DNA of 64,000 nt, from contig NZ_AHIL01000029.1 in the NCBI RefSeq assembly GCF_000241525.1, positions 62,001 through 126,000 of the forward strand, given 5' to 3'. Under the pieces are notes generated by a model. That model had not been told where the DNA came from, did not search any database, and saw only the letters and a list, made by a program, of their open reading frames with translations. This DNA comes from Comamonas testosteroni ATCC 11996. GTDB lineage: Bacteria > Pseudomonadota > Gammaproteobacteria > Burkholderiales > Burkholderiaceae_C. This document shows, piece by piece, positions 45,686 through 54,074 of this stretch. Each line of letters opens with the position of its first letter. Position 1 is the stretch's first letter. The position numbers and the translations under genes are program-made.

Positions 45686-47530
45686 ATGACAACAAAATCG
45701 ATACCCAGGCGTGGTTCGCTGCGCTGGGCCTATGCACTGGTCGCACTCCTGCTCATTGCCGTACTGGTGTTCCTGGTGCTGCAGACCCGCGCCATCAACC
45801 TCAACGCCAGCAATGAAATCATTAGCACGCTGCGTAACCTCAAACAGGTAGACGCGGATTGGAACGTGGACGTGCTACGCGCCAAGACCGGCCTGAGCAC
45901 CAACTACGATCAGGTGGCAAGCCCTTTGCCGCTGATCGCACAGCTGGAAAAGCAGTTGAGCGAAACCACCGCCGAATACTGGCTGGGCAGGCATGAGAGC
46001 GTCTCCCGCATGCGTCCGCTGCTCGATCACTTCAGCGAGCTGATGGAGCAAAAAATTGCGTCGATCGAGCACTTCAAATCGCAAAACGCGATCTTGCAGA
46101 ACTCATCACGCTTTCTCCCCCAGGCTGCCACCGAGCTGGCGCAGGCGCTGCGCAATGACTCGCAGGCCCCGGGCCAGCGACAGCACGCCGAAGAGCTGCT
46201 CAACCAGATACTGGCCAGCTCCATGAGCTACGCCCAAACGCCCGATCCGGAGCTGCGCGAGTTGATCAGCGACAACGCCACCGCCCTGCAAGCCCTGGCC
46301 CAAAGCCTGGATCTGCAGACGTTGGCCGACACCTTTGTCGCACATGTCCACACCATGCTGCGCCAGCAAGAACGTGGCAACCAATTGCTTCAGACGCTGG
46401 CAAACCTGCCGACCGCGAAGGCTATCGACGATCTGTCCGACACCCACACGCAAGAAAATGACCAATTGCTCACAGGCCTGCAAGGCTACCAGCGCGCGCT
46501 GGCCATTTACTCGACCTTGCTGTTGCTGCTGCTGGCTTTTGCAGGCTGGAAACTGTTTCGCAACTATCAGTTGCTCAACCAGACCAACAACACGCTGGCC
46601 CAGGCCAATACCGCGCTGGAACGCAGCCACCAGGAGCTCAAGGAATCGCAGGTCCAGCTGGTGCAATCCGAAAAGATGTCTGCCCTGGGCCAGATGGTGG
46701 CCGGCATCGCCCACGAGATCAACACGCCGCTGGCCTATGTCAAAAGCACTTTCAGCATCGTGCGCGACCAGCTGGGTCCCTTGGACGAGTTGAGCCAGCA
46801 CAGCAAGGCCTTTACCCAGGCCATGCGAGCGCCGCAGCGCGACCAACGGTTGCTCAACCAGTATTTCCAGCGCATCGAGCAGTTGGCTGCCGACCTCAGC
46901 GACCAGCAGGTGATGTTTGAAATGAATAAGCTGCTCGGTGATGGCGTGCACGGCATCGAACAGATTTCCGAGATCGTGCTGAATCTCAAAAACTTCAGCC
47001 GTCTGGACCGAGAACGCATCACCAATTTTTCGGTCGAGGCCGGTCTGGAAAGCACTTTGCTGCTGGCGCGCAACCTGCTCAAGAACCGTATCGAGATCCG
47101 CAGAGACTACGGCCAGGTCCCCGAGATCTCGGGCTCGCCGTCCCAGGTCAACCAGGTCTTCCTGAACCTGATCACCAATGCAGCCCATGCCATGCCCGAG
47201 CGCGATACGCCCAACGTCATCACGCTGCGCACCAGCGTAGCGCCCGAAGAGCATATGGTGCTGATCGAGATTCAGGACAACGGCAGCGGCATTCCCGAGG
47301 AGGTGCTGCCCCGCGTCTTCGACCCGTTCTACACCACCAAGCCCATTGGCCAAGGCTCGGGCATGGGCCTGCCGATTTCCTTCAAGATCATTCAAGAGCA
47401 CGGTGGTCGCATCTTGATAGACACCGTCAAGGATGTCGGCACCGTCTTCACCATCTTGCTCCCCCTGAGCAATGCCGCCACAACACCCGAAAAGGCAGCA
47501 AACAGTGCTGACGCATTGTTTTCAGACTGA
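45686..47530 (+). CDS. Sensor histidine kinase with large periplasmic domain, linked to a peroxidase
   Basis: A 614-aa kinase with an N-terminal membrane segment (about 13-35), a helical periplasmic domain (about 36-280, resembling DAHL sensor domains) and a second membrane segment (about 283-303). A coiled-coil linker, HisKA with His343 in VAGIAHEINTPLAYVKS, and HATPase_c with NAAHAMPERD, DNGSGI and GSGMGLPIS follow. It is cotranscribed with a di-haem peroxidase (7-base gap) and a double-receiver protein (39-base gap). A role in sensing peroxide or respiratory state is a context inference. Confidence 0.88.
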   Translation: MTTKSIPRRGSLRWAYALVALLLIAVLVFLVLQTRAINLNASNEIISTLRNLKQVDADWNVDVLRAKTGLSTNYDQVASPLPLIAQLEKQLSETTAEYWLGRHESVSRMRPLLDHFSELMEQKIASIEHFKSQNAILQNSSRFLPQAATELAQALRNDSQAPGQRQHAEELLNQILASSMSYAQTPDPELRELISDNATALQALAQSLDLQTLADTFVAHVHTMLRQQERGNQLLQTLANLPTAKAIDDLSDTHTQENDQLLTGLQGYQRALAIYSTLLLLLLAFAGWKLFRNYQLLNQTNNTLAQANTALERSHQELKESQVQLVQSEKMSALGQMVAGIAHEINTPLAYVKSTFSIVRDQLGPLDELSQHSKAFTQAMRAPQRDQRLLNQYFQRIEQLAADLSDQQVMFEMNKLLGDGVHGIEQISEIVLNLKNFSRLDRERITNFSVEAGLESTLLLARNLLKNRIEIRRDYGQVPEISGSPSQVNQVFLNLITNAAHAMPERDTPNVITLRTSVAPEEHMVLIEIQDNGSGIPEEVLPRVFDPFYTTKPIGQGSGMGLPISFKIIQEHGGRILIDTVKDVGTVFTILLPLSNAATTPEKAANSADALFSD

Positions 47531-47569
47531 GCGCGGCCCCAAGGAACCGAACCCAAGAGGAAATCCACT

Positions 47570-48511
47570 ATGGACATGCGTCCCTGCATTCTTTTTGTGG
47601 ACGACGAGGAGCGCGTAGTTAACCAGCTACGCATGATCTTTCGTCAGGACTACGAAGTCCACACAGCCACCTCAGGTGCCGCAGGTCTCCAGATCCTGCA
47701 GAGCACGCAGATCGATGTGGTCGTCAGCGATCAGCGCATGCCGGGTATGACTGGCATCGAGTTTCTGGCCCAGGTGCGAAGGCTGCAGCCGTCGGCCATG
47801 CGCTTGCTGCTTACCGGCTACTCGGACCTGGCGGCGATTGTCGGCTCGGTCAACGAGGGAGAGGTCTTTCGCTTTATCAACAAGCCCTGGGACCATGCGG
47901 AAATCCAGGCGATCATCGCCGCTGCCGTCCAGGCCGGCAGCGCGGCGCGAGTGGCTGCCGTCCCGACCGATCAGGCCGTGCAGGATTTCATGGCACAGGC
48001 TGCGCAACGCCCGCAGGTACTGATCATCGACGACCAGCGCTCGGATCTCGACGCCATAGCCCATTTGCTGCGCGAGGACCACGCCTGTCTGACGGCCGAA
48101 TCGGTGAAAGAGGCCATCGACCTGCTGTCCAGCCACGATGTGGGAGTGCTCGTCACCGAGGCACGTGTCGGCAATAGCGACGTGGGCCACTTTCTGCATC
48201 TGCTCAAGCGCCACTACCCGCTGATCAATACCGTCATGCTCACCCGCGCTAGCGATGCCGATCTGGTGATCCGTCTCATCAACACGAGCCAGATCTTTCG
48301 CTTTGCCACCAAGCCGCTGCGCAAGAGCGTTCTGCAACTGGCTGTGTCTGCGGCGATGAAGGAGCACGGACGCTTTCGCATATCGCCCGAACTGGCCCAC
48401 CGTCACCTTGTGGCCGAGGACAAGGAGGCCAGCAGCGACAGCGTGCTCCTTGGCAGCATCGTGCAAAGCCTCAAAAGCCTGCGCAAGCGCGTCACAAGCC
48501 TGTGGAAGTGA
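47570..48511 (+). CDS. Double-receiver response regulator without output domain
   Basis: A 313-aa protein made of two receiver domains. The first (about 5-122) is complete: Asp11-Asp12, phospho-acceptor Asp54 in VSDQRMPGMTG and Lys105 in NKPWD, closest to RpfG-type receivers. The second (about 148-275) keeps IIDDQ, but has Glu197 (VTEARVG) at the phospho-acceptor position, so it cannot be phosphorylated in the normal way and may mimic the active state. No HD-GYP or DNA-binding domain follows. It is the third gene of the peroxidase-kinase operon and is likely the kinase's partner. Confidence 0.85.
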   Translation: MDMRPCILFVDDEERVVNQLRMIFRQDYEVHTATSGAAGLQILQSTQIDVVVSDQRMPGMTGIEFLAQVRRLQPSAMRLLLTGYSDLAAIVGSVNEGEVFRFINKPWDHAEIQAIIAAAVQAGSAARVAAVPTDQAVQDFMAQAAQRPQVLIIDDQRSDLDAIAHLLREDHACLTAESVKEAIDLLSSHDVGVLVTEARVGNSDVGHFLHLLKRHYPLINTVMLTRASDADLVIRLINTSQIFRFATKPLRKSVLQLAVSAAMKEHGRFRISPELAHRHLVAEDKEASSDSVLLGSIVQSLKSLRKRVTSLWK

Positions 48512-48540
48512 GCGACTGAGCTGCCAGGCAGAGGGACAAA

Positions 48541-48567
48541 AAAAGGGGCGACTGCCGCGCCCCTTTG
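48541..48567. terminator. Terminator between the double receiver and DedA
   Basis: AAAGGGGCG (48542-48550) pairs with CGCCCCTTT (48558-48566); A run upstream and T run in the other direction make it bidirectional. Confidence 0.88.
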
Positions 48568-48587
48568 CTCCATGCCCGATCATTGAC

Positions 48588-49244
48588 TCAGGCAGGCTTG
48601 CCAGTCTTTTCCTGCCTGCCGGCGCGCCAGGCACCGAAGATGGCGATCAAACCGGGCACCAGGATCAGGCCCCAGATGATTTTCTCGAGATTGTTCTTCA
48701 CCCACTCCATATTGCCGAAGAAGTAGCCTGCGGCGCTGATGCCCACCACCCACAGCACGGCCCCCACGACATTGAACAGGCTGAACTTGGCACGGCTCAT
48801 ATGAGCCACACCGGCTACGAAAGGTGCAAAGGTGCGGATGAAAGGCATGAAGCGCGCCAAGATGATGGTCACGCCACCATAACGCTCATAGAAGTTGTGA
48901 GCCTGGTCAAAAGCCTTGCGGTTGAACCAGCGCGAATCCTCCCACTGGAACACCTTGGGCCCCAGGTAGCGGCCTATCGTGTAATTGCTCTGGTCGCCCA
49001 GGATGGCTGCTGCCAGCAGCACCACCACTGCCAGCGGGTAACTCATGTAGCCGGCACCGCACAGCGCGCCGACGATGAACATCAGCGAGTCACCGGGCAG
49101 GAAAGGCATGACCACCACACCGGTTTCGACAAACACGATGATGAACAGCAGGGCATACACCCAGGGCCCATAGGCCACGACAAAGGCTTCCAGATGCTTG
49201 TCGATATGCAGGATGAAGTCGATCAGAAACTGAATGATTTCCAA
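48588..49244 (-). CDS. DedA-family membrane protein
   Basis: A 218-aa inner-membrane protein of the DedA/SNARE-associated family, which includes polyprenyl-phosphate and phospholipid translocases. Landmarks are FVETGVVVMPFLPGDSLMF, GRYLGPK and RFMPFIRTFAPFVAG. The start is TTG at 49244 with GAGGA 7 bases upstream; ATGs further up would add a poorly conserved 53 residues. It converges on the double-receiver gene. Confidence 0.88.
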   Translation of the reverse strand: MEIIQFLIDFILHIDKHLEAFVVAYGPWVYALLFIIVFVETGVVVMPFLPGDSLMFIVGALCGAGYMSYPLAVVVLLAAAILGDQSNYTIGRYLGPKVFQWEDSRWFNRKAFDQAHNFYERYGGVTIILARFMPFIRTFAPFVAGVAHMSRAKFSLFNVVGAVLWVVGISAAGYFFGNMEWVKNNLEKIIWGLILVPGLIAIFGAWRAGRQEKTGKPA

Positions 49245-49625
49245 AACACGGTCCTCAAAAATGGATTGGCATACCGGCGTATGCCGGCCAGTAATGTACT
49301 GCGCCCCCAAAGCCCGCAGACGCTCCACCCCTTGCTCGAGCGCCATGTTTTTGAGAGCAAACTCACAGCTGCTTGCAGACTGCAACAAGGCCGGCCTTTT
49401 CAAGGTAGTTTGTTACAAGTTTTGATAAAACTAAACGTCAACAATACGTCAGCTTGCCATTTCTGCTGGCACAGTAGAGATGTGTCGCCGCAAGCCGTGC
49501 ATTGCAAATCACGACATCGGCCCCCCGGCCAACAAAGTCCGACGTCTCCAGCCTCCCGCATGTGCAGGAGTGGGCACAGAGACCAGACCGCTTTCCATAA
49601 CTAGCACGACGAGAGGAATACGAAC
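49245..49625. other. Gap between DedA and a lipoprotein gene
   Basis: About 380 bp with no supported gene. It should contain both promoters, for dedA leftward and for the lipoprotein gene rightward. Apart from an AT-rich stretch (49404-49440) I see nothing distinctive. Confidence 0.4.
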
Positions 49626-49871
49626 ATGAAGACATTCACCATGCGCTATGGCAAGGCCCTGACTCTGGCAGCCGCACTGACTGGCGCCCTGGCACTGGGC
49701 GGCTGCGCCCATGGCCCCAGCCGTCAGCAAGTCGGTATCGGCGCAGGTGCCGTAGCCGGCGGTGCCGTGGGCAACGTGCTGTTTGGCGGCCCTGTGGGCA
49801 CCATCGGCGGTGCAGCCGCCGGTGCGCTGATCGGTAACGAACTGACCAAGGGCGGCTACCGCCGCCGCTAA
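49626..49871 (+). CDS. Small glycine-zipper lipoprotein
   Basis: An 81-aa lipoprotein with lipobox LGGC and a glycine-zipper hairpin (GAVAGGAVGNVLFGGPVG, then GGAAAGALIGNEL). The start ATG follows a GAGAGGAAT ribosome site. It is the paralogue of the 71-aa gene at 43662; the end differs (TKGGYRRR). Terminator and mutL follow. Confidence 0.82.
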   Translation: MKTFTMRYGKALTLAAALTGALALGGCAHGPSRQQVGIGAGAVAGGAVGNVLFGGPVGTIGGAAAGALIGNELTKGGYRRR

Positions 49872-49897
49872 GCCCTGCGAGCGCTGCGGGCTGAACG

Positions 49898-49928
49898 AAG
49901 AGCTGCCAGAATTATTCCGGCAGCTCTT
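49898..49928 (+). terminator. Terminator after the lipoprotein gene
   Basis: AAGAGCTGCC (49898-49907) pairs with GGCAGCTCTT (49919-49928), followed by TTGTGTTTT. Confidence 0.8.
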
Positions 49929-49984
49929 TGTGTTTTCGCTCCCCAAAAAACTCACTTGCCGGCCGGTTTGTACAGCCGCCTAGA

Positions 49985-52252
49985 ATGGTTGCCGTGAACG
50001 CAACCAGCACCGAACTCTCCCCCTCCCCTACCGAAACCGCCGACCAGGCTGCCCCCGTGCGCCGGCCGATTCGCGACCTGCCCGACGAGCTGATCAGCCA
50101 GATCGCTGCCGGCGAGGTGGTCGAGCGCCCCGCCTCCGTGGTGCGCGAGCTGGTGGACAACGCTCTGGACTCGGGCGCCGGCCAGATCACCGTGCGCCTG
50201 CTGGCCGGCGGTGTGCGCCTGATCGCGGTGGAAGACGACGGCTGCGGCATTCCGCGCGACGAGCTTCCCGTAGCCCTGCGCCGCCATGCCACCAGCAAGA
50301 TCAGCGATCTGCACGATCTGGAAACCGTGGCCACCATGGGCTTTCGCGGCGAGGCACTGGCCGCCATTGCCTCGGTATCGGAAACCTCCATCTTCTCGCG
50401 CCCCGCAGGCCAGGACTCGGCCTATCTGCTGGACGCCCGCAGCGGCGAGCTGCGCCCCGCCGCACGCAACCAGGGCACGACCGTGGAGGTCAAGGAGCTG
50501 TTCTTCTCCACGCCCGCGCGCCGCAAATTCCTCAAGACCGATGCCACCGAGCTCGCGCATTGCATAGAGTCCGTGCGTCGCCATGCGCTGGCCCGGCCCG
50601 ATGTGAGCTTTGCCATCTGGCATGAAGGCAAGCTGGTCGAGCAATGGCGCGCTGCCGGCAGCACGCCCGACGAAGCCCTGTCGCGCCGCCTGGCCGATGT
50701 GCTCAACGACAAGTTTGTCGACAACTCGGTCGCCGTCGATCACTGGGCCGGCCCCGTCCACGTCACGGGCCGCGCCGGCATCCCGGACGCTGCGCGCTCG
50801 CGTCCCGACCAGCAGTTCTGCTACGTCAACGGCCGCTTTGTGCGCGACAAGGTATTGACGCATGCTGCCCGCTCTGCTTACGAGGACGTGCTGCATGGCA
50901 ACAAGCAGCCGGTCTACGCGCTCTACATAGAGATCGACCCCGCGCGCGTGGATGTGAACGTGCACCCCACCAAGATCGAGGTGCGCTTTCGCGACAGCCG
51001 TGAAGTCCACCAGGCGGTGCGCCACGCGATCGAGAACGCGCTGGCCACGCCGCGCGCTGCGGCCGTGGTCGAGGCGGCGGCACAGGAAGCCGCCCGCCAG
51101 CCCGGCCTGATCGACGACGGCGCTGCCACGCCTGTGGCAGCCAAATCGGCGAACAAGCCAGCAGCAGCCCCGGCCTGGCCGCAAACCCGCATGAGCTTTG
51201 GCGAACCCGCCGTCGGCAACCCCGTGCGCGACCTGGCCAAGCTCTGGGAGCCCATGCGCGAAGCCACTGCGCAAGCAGAGCCCGCGCCCCAGATGGCGAC
51301 TGCGGCAGCAGCCCCGGCGAGTGCTGCAGCTGCCACGCCTGTGTCAACGCCTGCGACATCCGCCACACCTGATTTGGCCACCGGCGCGACCACGATCACC
51401 AACACCACAGCCATGCCAAGCCCCGTGCCTCAGCCCGAGGACGAAGGCATCAGGCTGCGCCCTTCTGGCCAGTCCAGCTACTTTCAGCGCAAAGCGCCTG
51501 CTCCCCTGATGCAGGAAGCACCAGCCGCTACGCAGATCGCTGCCAAGGCTGCAGCTGCAGCCCCGCTCGAGCCGGCTGCGGCCATGCAAGCTGCCGAACA
51601 TGCCGCAGCGCCGGCAACTCAACCACCCGTAACGGCTGCGGCAGACAACACCCCGGTCTGGCCGCTGGGCCGGGCCGTGGCTCAGCTGCACGGCGTCTAT
51701 ATCCTGGCCGAAAACAGCCAGGGCATGGTCATCGTGGACATGCATGCCGCCCACGAGCGCATCGTCTATGAGCAGCTCAAGAATGCCGTGAATACGGAAG
51801 ATGGCGACCAGCAGATTCCCAGCCAGCCGCTGCTGATTCCCGCCACCTTTGCCGCAACGCCCGAGGAAGTCGCCACGGCCGAAGCCCATGTCGAGACCTT
51901 GCTGGCCCTGGGCATGGAGGTCTCTCCCTTCTCGCCCAAGACCCTGGCCGTGCGCGCCGTGCCGGCCACGCTGGCCCAGGGCGATGCCGTGGAGCTGGCG
52001 CGCAGCGTGCTGGCCGAACTGGCCCAGCATGACGCCAGCACCGTGGTGCAGCGCGCGCGCAACGAGATTCTGGCCACCATGGCCTGCCACGGCGCGGTGC
52101 GCGCCAACCGCAAGCTCACGCTGGACGAGATGAATGCACTGCTGCGTCAGATGGAGGTGACCGAGCGCTCCGACCAGTGCAATCACGGCCGCCCCACCTG
52201 GCGCCAGCTGAGCATGAAGGAGCTGGATGCGCTGTTTCTGCGCGGGCGCTGA
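49985..52252 (+). CDS. mutL: DNA mismatch repair protein MutL
   Basis: A 755-aa mismatch-repair ATPase. The N-terminal GHKL domain has ELVDNALDSG, EDDGCGI, ATSKI and GFRGEAL. A long linker (about residues 375-555) is rich in Ala, Pro and Thr. The C-terminal dimerisation domain has VDMHAAHERIVYE (matching the endonuclease motif DQHA(X)2E(X)4E except for Met in place of Gln), ACHGAVRAN and CNHGRPTW, so an endonuclease-type MutL is likely. The ATG at 49985 was chosen; a GTG at 49994 is an alternative. It is read on the same strand as the RpiR gene 98 bases on. Confidence 0.94.
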   Translation: MVAVNATSTELSPSPTETADQAAPVRRPIRDLPDELISQIAAGEVVERPASVVRELVDNALDSGAGQITVRLLAGGVRLIAVEDDGCGIPRDELPVALRRHATSKISDLHDLETVATMGFRGEALAAIASVSETSIFSRPAGQDSAYLLDARSGELRPAARNQGTTVEVKELFFSTPARRKFLKTDATELAHCIESVRRHALARPDVSFAIWHEGKLVEQWRAAGSTPDEALSRRLADVLNDKFVDNSVAVDHWAGPVHVTGRAGIPDAARSRPDQQFCYVNGRFVRDKVLTHAARSAYEDVLHGNKQPVYALYIEIDPARVDVNVHPTKIEVRFRDSREVHQAVRHAIENALATPRAAAVVEAAAQEAARQPGLIDDGAATPVAAKSANKPAAAPAWPQTRMSFGEPAVGNPVRDLAKLWEPMREATAQAEPAPQMATAAAAPASAAAATPVSTPATSATPDLATGATTITNTTAMPSPVPQPEDEGIRLRPSGQSSYFQRKAPAPLMQEAPAATQIAAKAAAAAPLEPAAAMQAAEHAAAPATQPPVTAAADNTPVWPLGRAVAQLHGVYILAENSQGMVIVDMHAAHERIVYEQLKNAVNTEDGDQQIPSQPLLIPATFAATPEEVATAEAHVETLLALGMEVSPFSPKTLAVRAVPATLAQGDAVELARSVLAELAQHDASTVVQRARNEILATMACHGAVRANRKLTLDEMNALLRQMEVTERSDQCNHGRPTWRQLSMKELDALFLRGR

Positions 52253-52350
52253 TGGCAGGGCTGCAATAGCCGCTAAATAGCCGCTACATTGCCGTTATCG
52301 ACCAAAACAGCGGGCCGGCAGATCAGCGGGCCCACCTGCCATTCGCAGTC

Positions 52351-53226
52351 ATGAACCCCAGCTCCTGCCCCCCGGAACCCGCCGAAGCCCATTCCTTCAT
52401 CGCCCGCGTGCGTGCGGCCCTGCCGCAGCTGCCGCCGTCGGAGCGGCGGCTGGCGGAATTCCTGCTGGACTTTCCCGGCAATCTGTCGAGCTACGCGGCG
52501 GCCGAGATGGCCAAGCTCACAGGGGTCTCGAATGCCACGGTCACGCGCTTCATACAGCGGCTGGGCTATGAGGGCTACGAGGATGCACGCCGCCATGCCC
52601 GCGCTCAGGGCGACAACGGCTCGCCACTGTTTCTGGCTGCCGCATCGGCCCAGGGCCGGCCCACGGCGGATGTGATCGCCACACATCTGCGCCAGGCCTC
52701 GGAGAATCTGGCCATCACCATCGGACAGATCTCGGCAGATCAGCTCGATGCCATCGCCATGGCCCTGATCGGCGCGCGCCAGCTGTTCTTTGTCGGCTAT
52801 CGCCAGAACCGCAACTTTGCCGCCTATCTGCGCTGGCAACTGCTGCAGGCACTGGAGATGCCCAGCCAGGTCATCCCCGGCGCTGGCGAGACCTTGGGTG
52901 AATATGCGGCCCAGATCGGCGAAAACGATGTGGTGGTGATCTTTGCCCTGCGCCGCAGCGTGCGCGTAGTCAGCGAGTTCGCGCGCCAGGCCAGACTGCT
53001 GGGCGCCCGCCTGATCTGCATCACCGACCATGCCAGCCCGGCCCCCGAGGCGGACTGGCTGCTGCGCGTGCAGACCTCGGCACCGGGACCGCTGGACAAT
53101 CACACGGCGCTTTTCATGCTCTGCCACCTGATTGCCACGGCCACCTTGCAGCAAAGCGGGCAGCCGGGGCGCAGACATATGGCGGCCATCGAGACCAGCC
53201 ACGATGCGCTGGACGAGATGCTATGA
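52351..53226 (+). CDS. RpiR/MurR-family transcriptional regulator
   Basis: A 291-aa regulator with an N-terminal HTH_6 domain (about 15-95, EMAKLTGVSNATVTRFIQRL) and a C-terminal SIS sugar-isomerase-like domain (about 130-260, ARQLFFVGYRQNRNFAAYL). Such proteins sense phosphosugars or related metabolites. The neighbours, in reverse orientation, are a racemase-family protein and an MFS transporter, so it probably controls them. The ATG at 52351 has no strong ribosome site. A family-B repeat begins at its stop. Confidence 0.9.
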   Translation: MNPSSCPPEPAEAHSFIARVRAALPQLPPSERRLAEFLLDFPGNLSSYAAAEMAKLTGVSNATVTRFIQRLGYEGYEDARRHARAQGDNGSPLFLAAASAQGRPTADVIATHLRQASENLAITIGQISADQLDAIAMALIGARQLFFVGYRQNRNFAAYLRWQLLQALEMPSQVIPGAGETLGEYAAQIGENDVVVIFALRRSVRVVSEFARQARLLGARLICITDHASPAPEADWLLRVQTSAPGPLDNHTALFMLCHLIATATLQQSGQPGRRHMAAIETSHDALDEML

Positions 53227-53316
53227 AATAGGAAGCTTATTGCGCTTGTTATTCATAGATTTCAGATACTTTTCTATCTGAAATCCATGAATGACTTGCG
53301 ATAAAAGCTCTTTAAT
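53221..53316. repeat. Expanded palindromic repeat (family B, copy 7)
   Basis: ATTCATAGATTTCAGATA (53251-53268) and TATCTGAAATCCATGAAT (53275-53292) form an 18-bp hairpin with one mismatch and a 6-base loop, flanked by AGCTTATTGCGCTTG and TTGCGATAAAAGCT. It lies between convergent genes. Confidence 0.75.
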
Positions 53317-53370
53317 CAATAGCAACCAATAGCAACCAAGCAATAACAATCAACAGCAACCAACAGCAAT
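53317..53370 (+). repeat. Tandem array of about five 10-bp units
   Basis: Units CAATAGCAAC, CAATAGCAAC, a 4-base spacer, CAATAACAAT, CAACAGCAAC and CAACAGCAAT follow one another. The array runs up to the stop codon of the racemase-family gene. Confidence 0.6.
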
Positions 53371-54074
53371 CAGTGGGCGGCGGCGAGCGCCAGGCCGGCC
53401 AGCGCCGCCTGCATCGCTGCCACCACGGGCGACAGCACCGGCACCTCGAAGCGCGGCGCCAGCCACAGCGCAGCTTCGGACAGCGGGCCGCCACCGATCA
53501 CCACGGCCTGCGCGCCATCGTGCTGCACGCATTGGGCCACGGCATCGCCCAGGCGCTCGCACTGCAAGGCCGGATCGGCCGCCAGCGCCAGCGGCTCACC
53601 GACAGCAATGCGTGTGCCGCAGAACCAGGGAGTCAGGCCCAGCGCTGCGACCGAGGCGGCAATCGAAGCCTCCAGCCCTGGCGTGGTCGTCGCAATACCG
53701 AAGCGGCGCGGCAGGCCCTGCTCGTCCCGCGCGGCCTGCCGCATGGCGGCTTCGCCGATGCCAAAGGCGGCAACTCCGGCCGGCAGGGCCGCTCTCAACA
53801 ACTCCAGCCCCGGATTGCCGAACGCGGCCACGATGATGGCCCGCCCAGCTTGGCTGTCATCTCCCCGGGCAAAGGCCAGGCCCAGGCGCTGCACTTCCTG
53901 CTCGGCGATCTTCAGCCCCGCCTCGTCGGTAATCATGGCTGCCCCCCGCTCAGCCGTCGCGCCGTGCAGCAGCGCGCCGGGCGGCAGACAGGCCCGCGCC
54001 TGTCTGAGCATCAGCGCCGTGGTCTGCTGCGAGGTATTGGGGTTGATCAGCAAAATATGCATGCCAGCCCTCAT
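53370..54074 (-). CDS. Asp/Glu/hydantoin racemase family protein without catalytic cysteines
   Basis: A 234-aa protein of the Asp/Glu/hydantoin racemase family, opening MHILLINPNTSQQTT. In active members one cysteine precedes FGDPG and a second lies in a GCAG-type loop. Here the first position is Ala84 (VAAFGNPGLE) and the second Gly195 (VIGGGPLSEAA). The protein therefore probably does not racemise by the two-cysteine mechanism. ATG at 54072-54074 overlaps the MFS stop by four bases, so the two are translationally coupled. A role in amide or purine-derived compound metabolism is possible from family and context but unproven. Confidence 0.8.
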   Translation of the reverse strand: MRAGMHILLINPNTSQQTTALMLRQARACLPPGALLHGATAERGAAMITDEAGLKIAEQEVQRLGLAFARGDDSQAGRAIIVAAFGNPGLELLRAALPAGVAAFGIGEAAMRQAARDEQGLPRRFGIATTTPGLEASIAASVAALGLTPWFCGTRIAVGEPLALAADPALQCERLGDAVAQCVQHDGAQAVVIGGGPLSEAALWLAPRFEVPVLSPVVAAMQAALAGLALAAAH

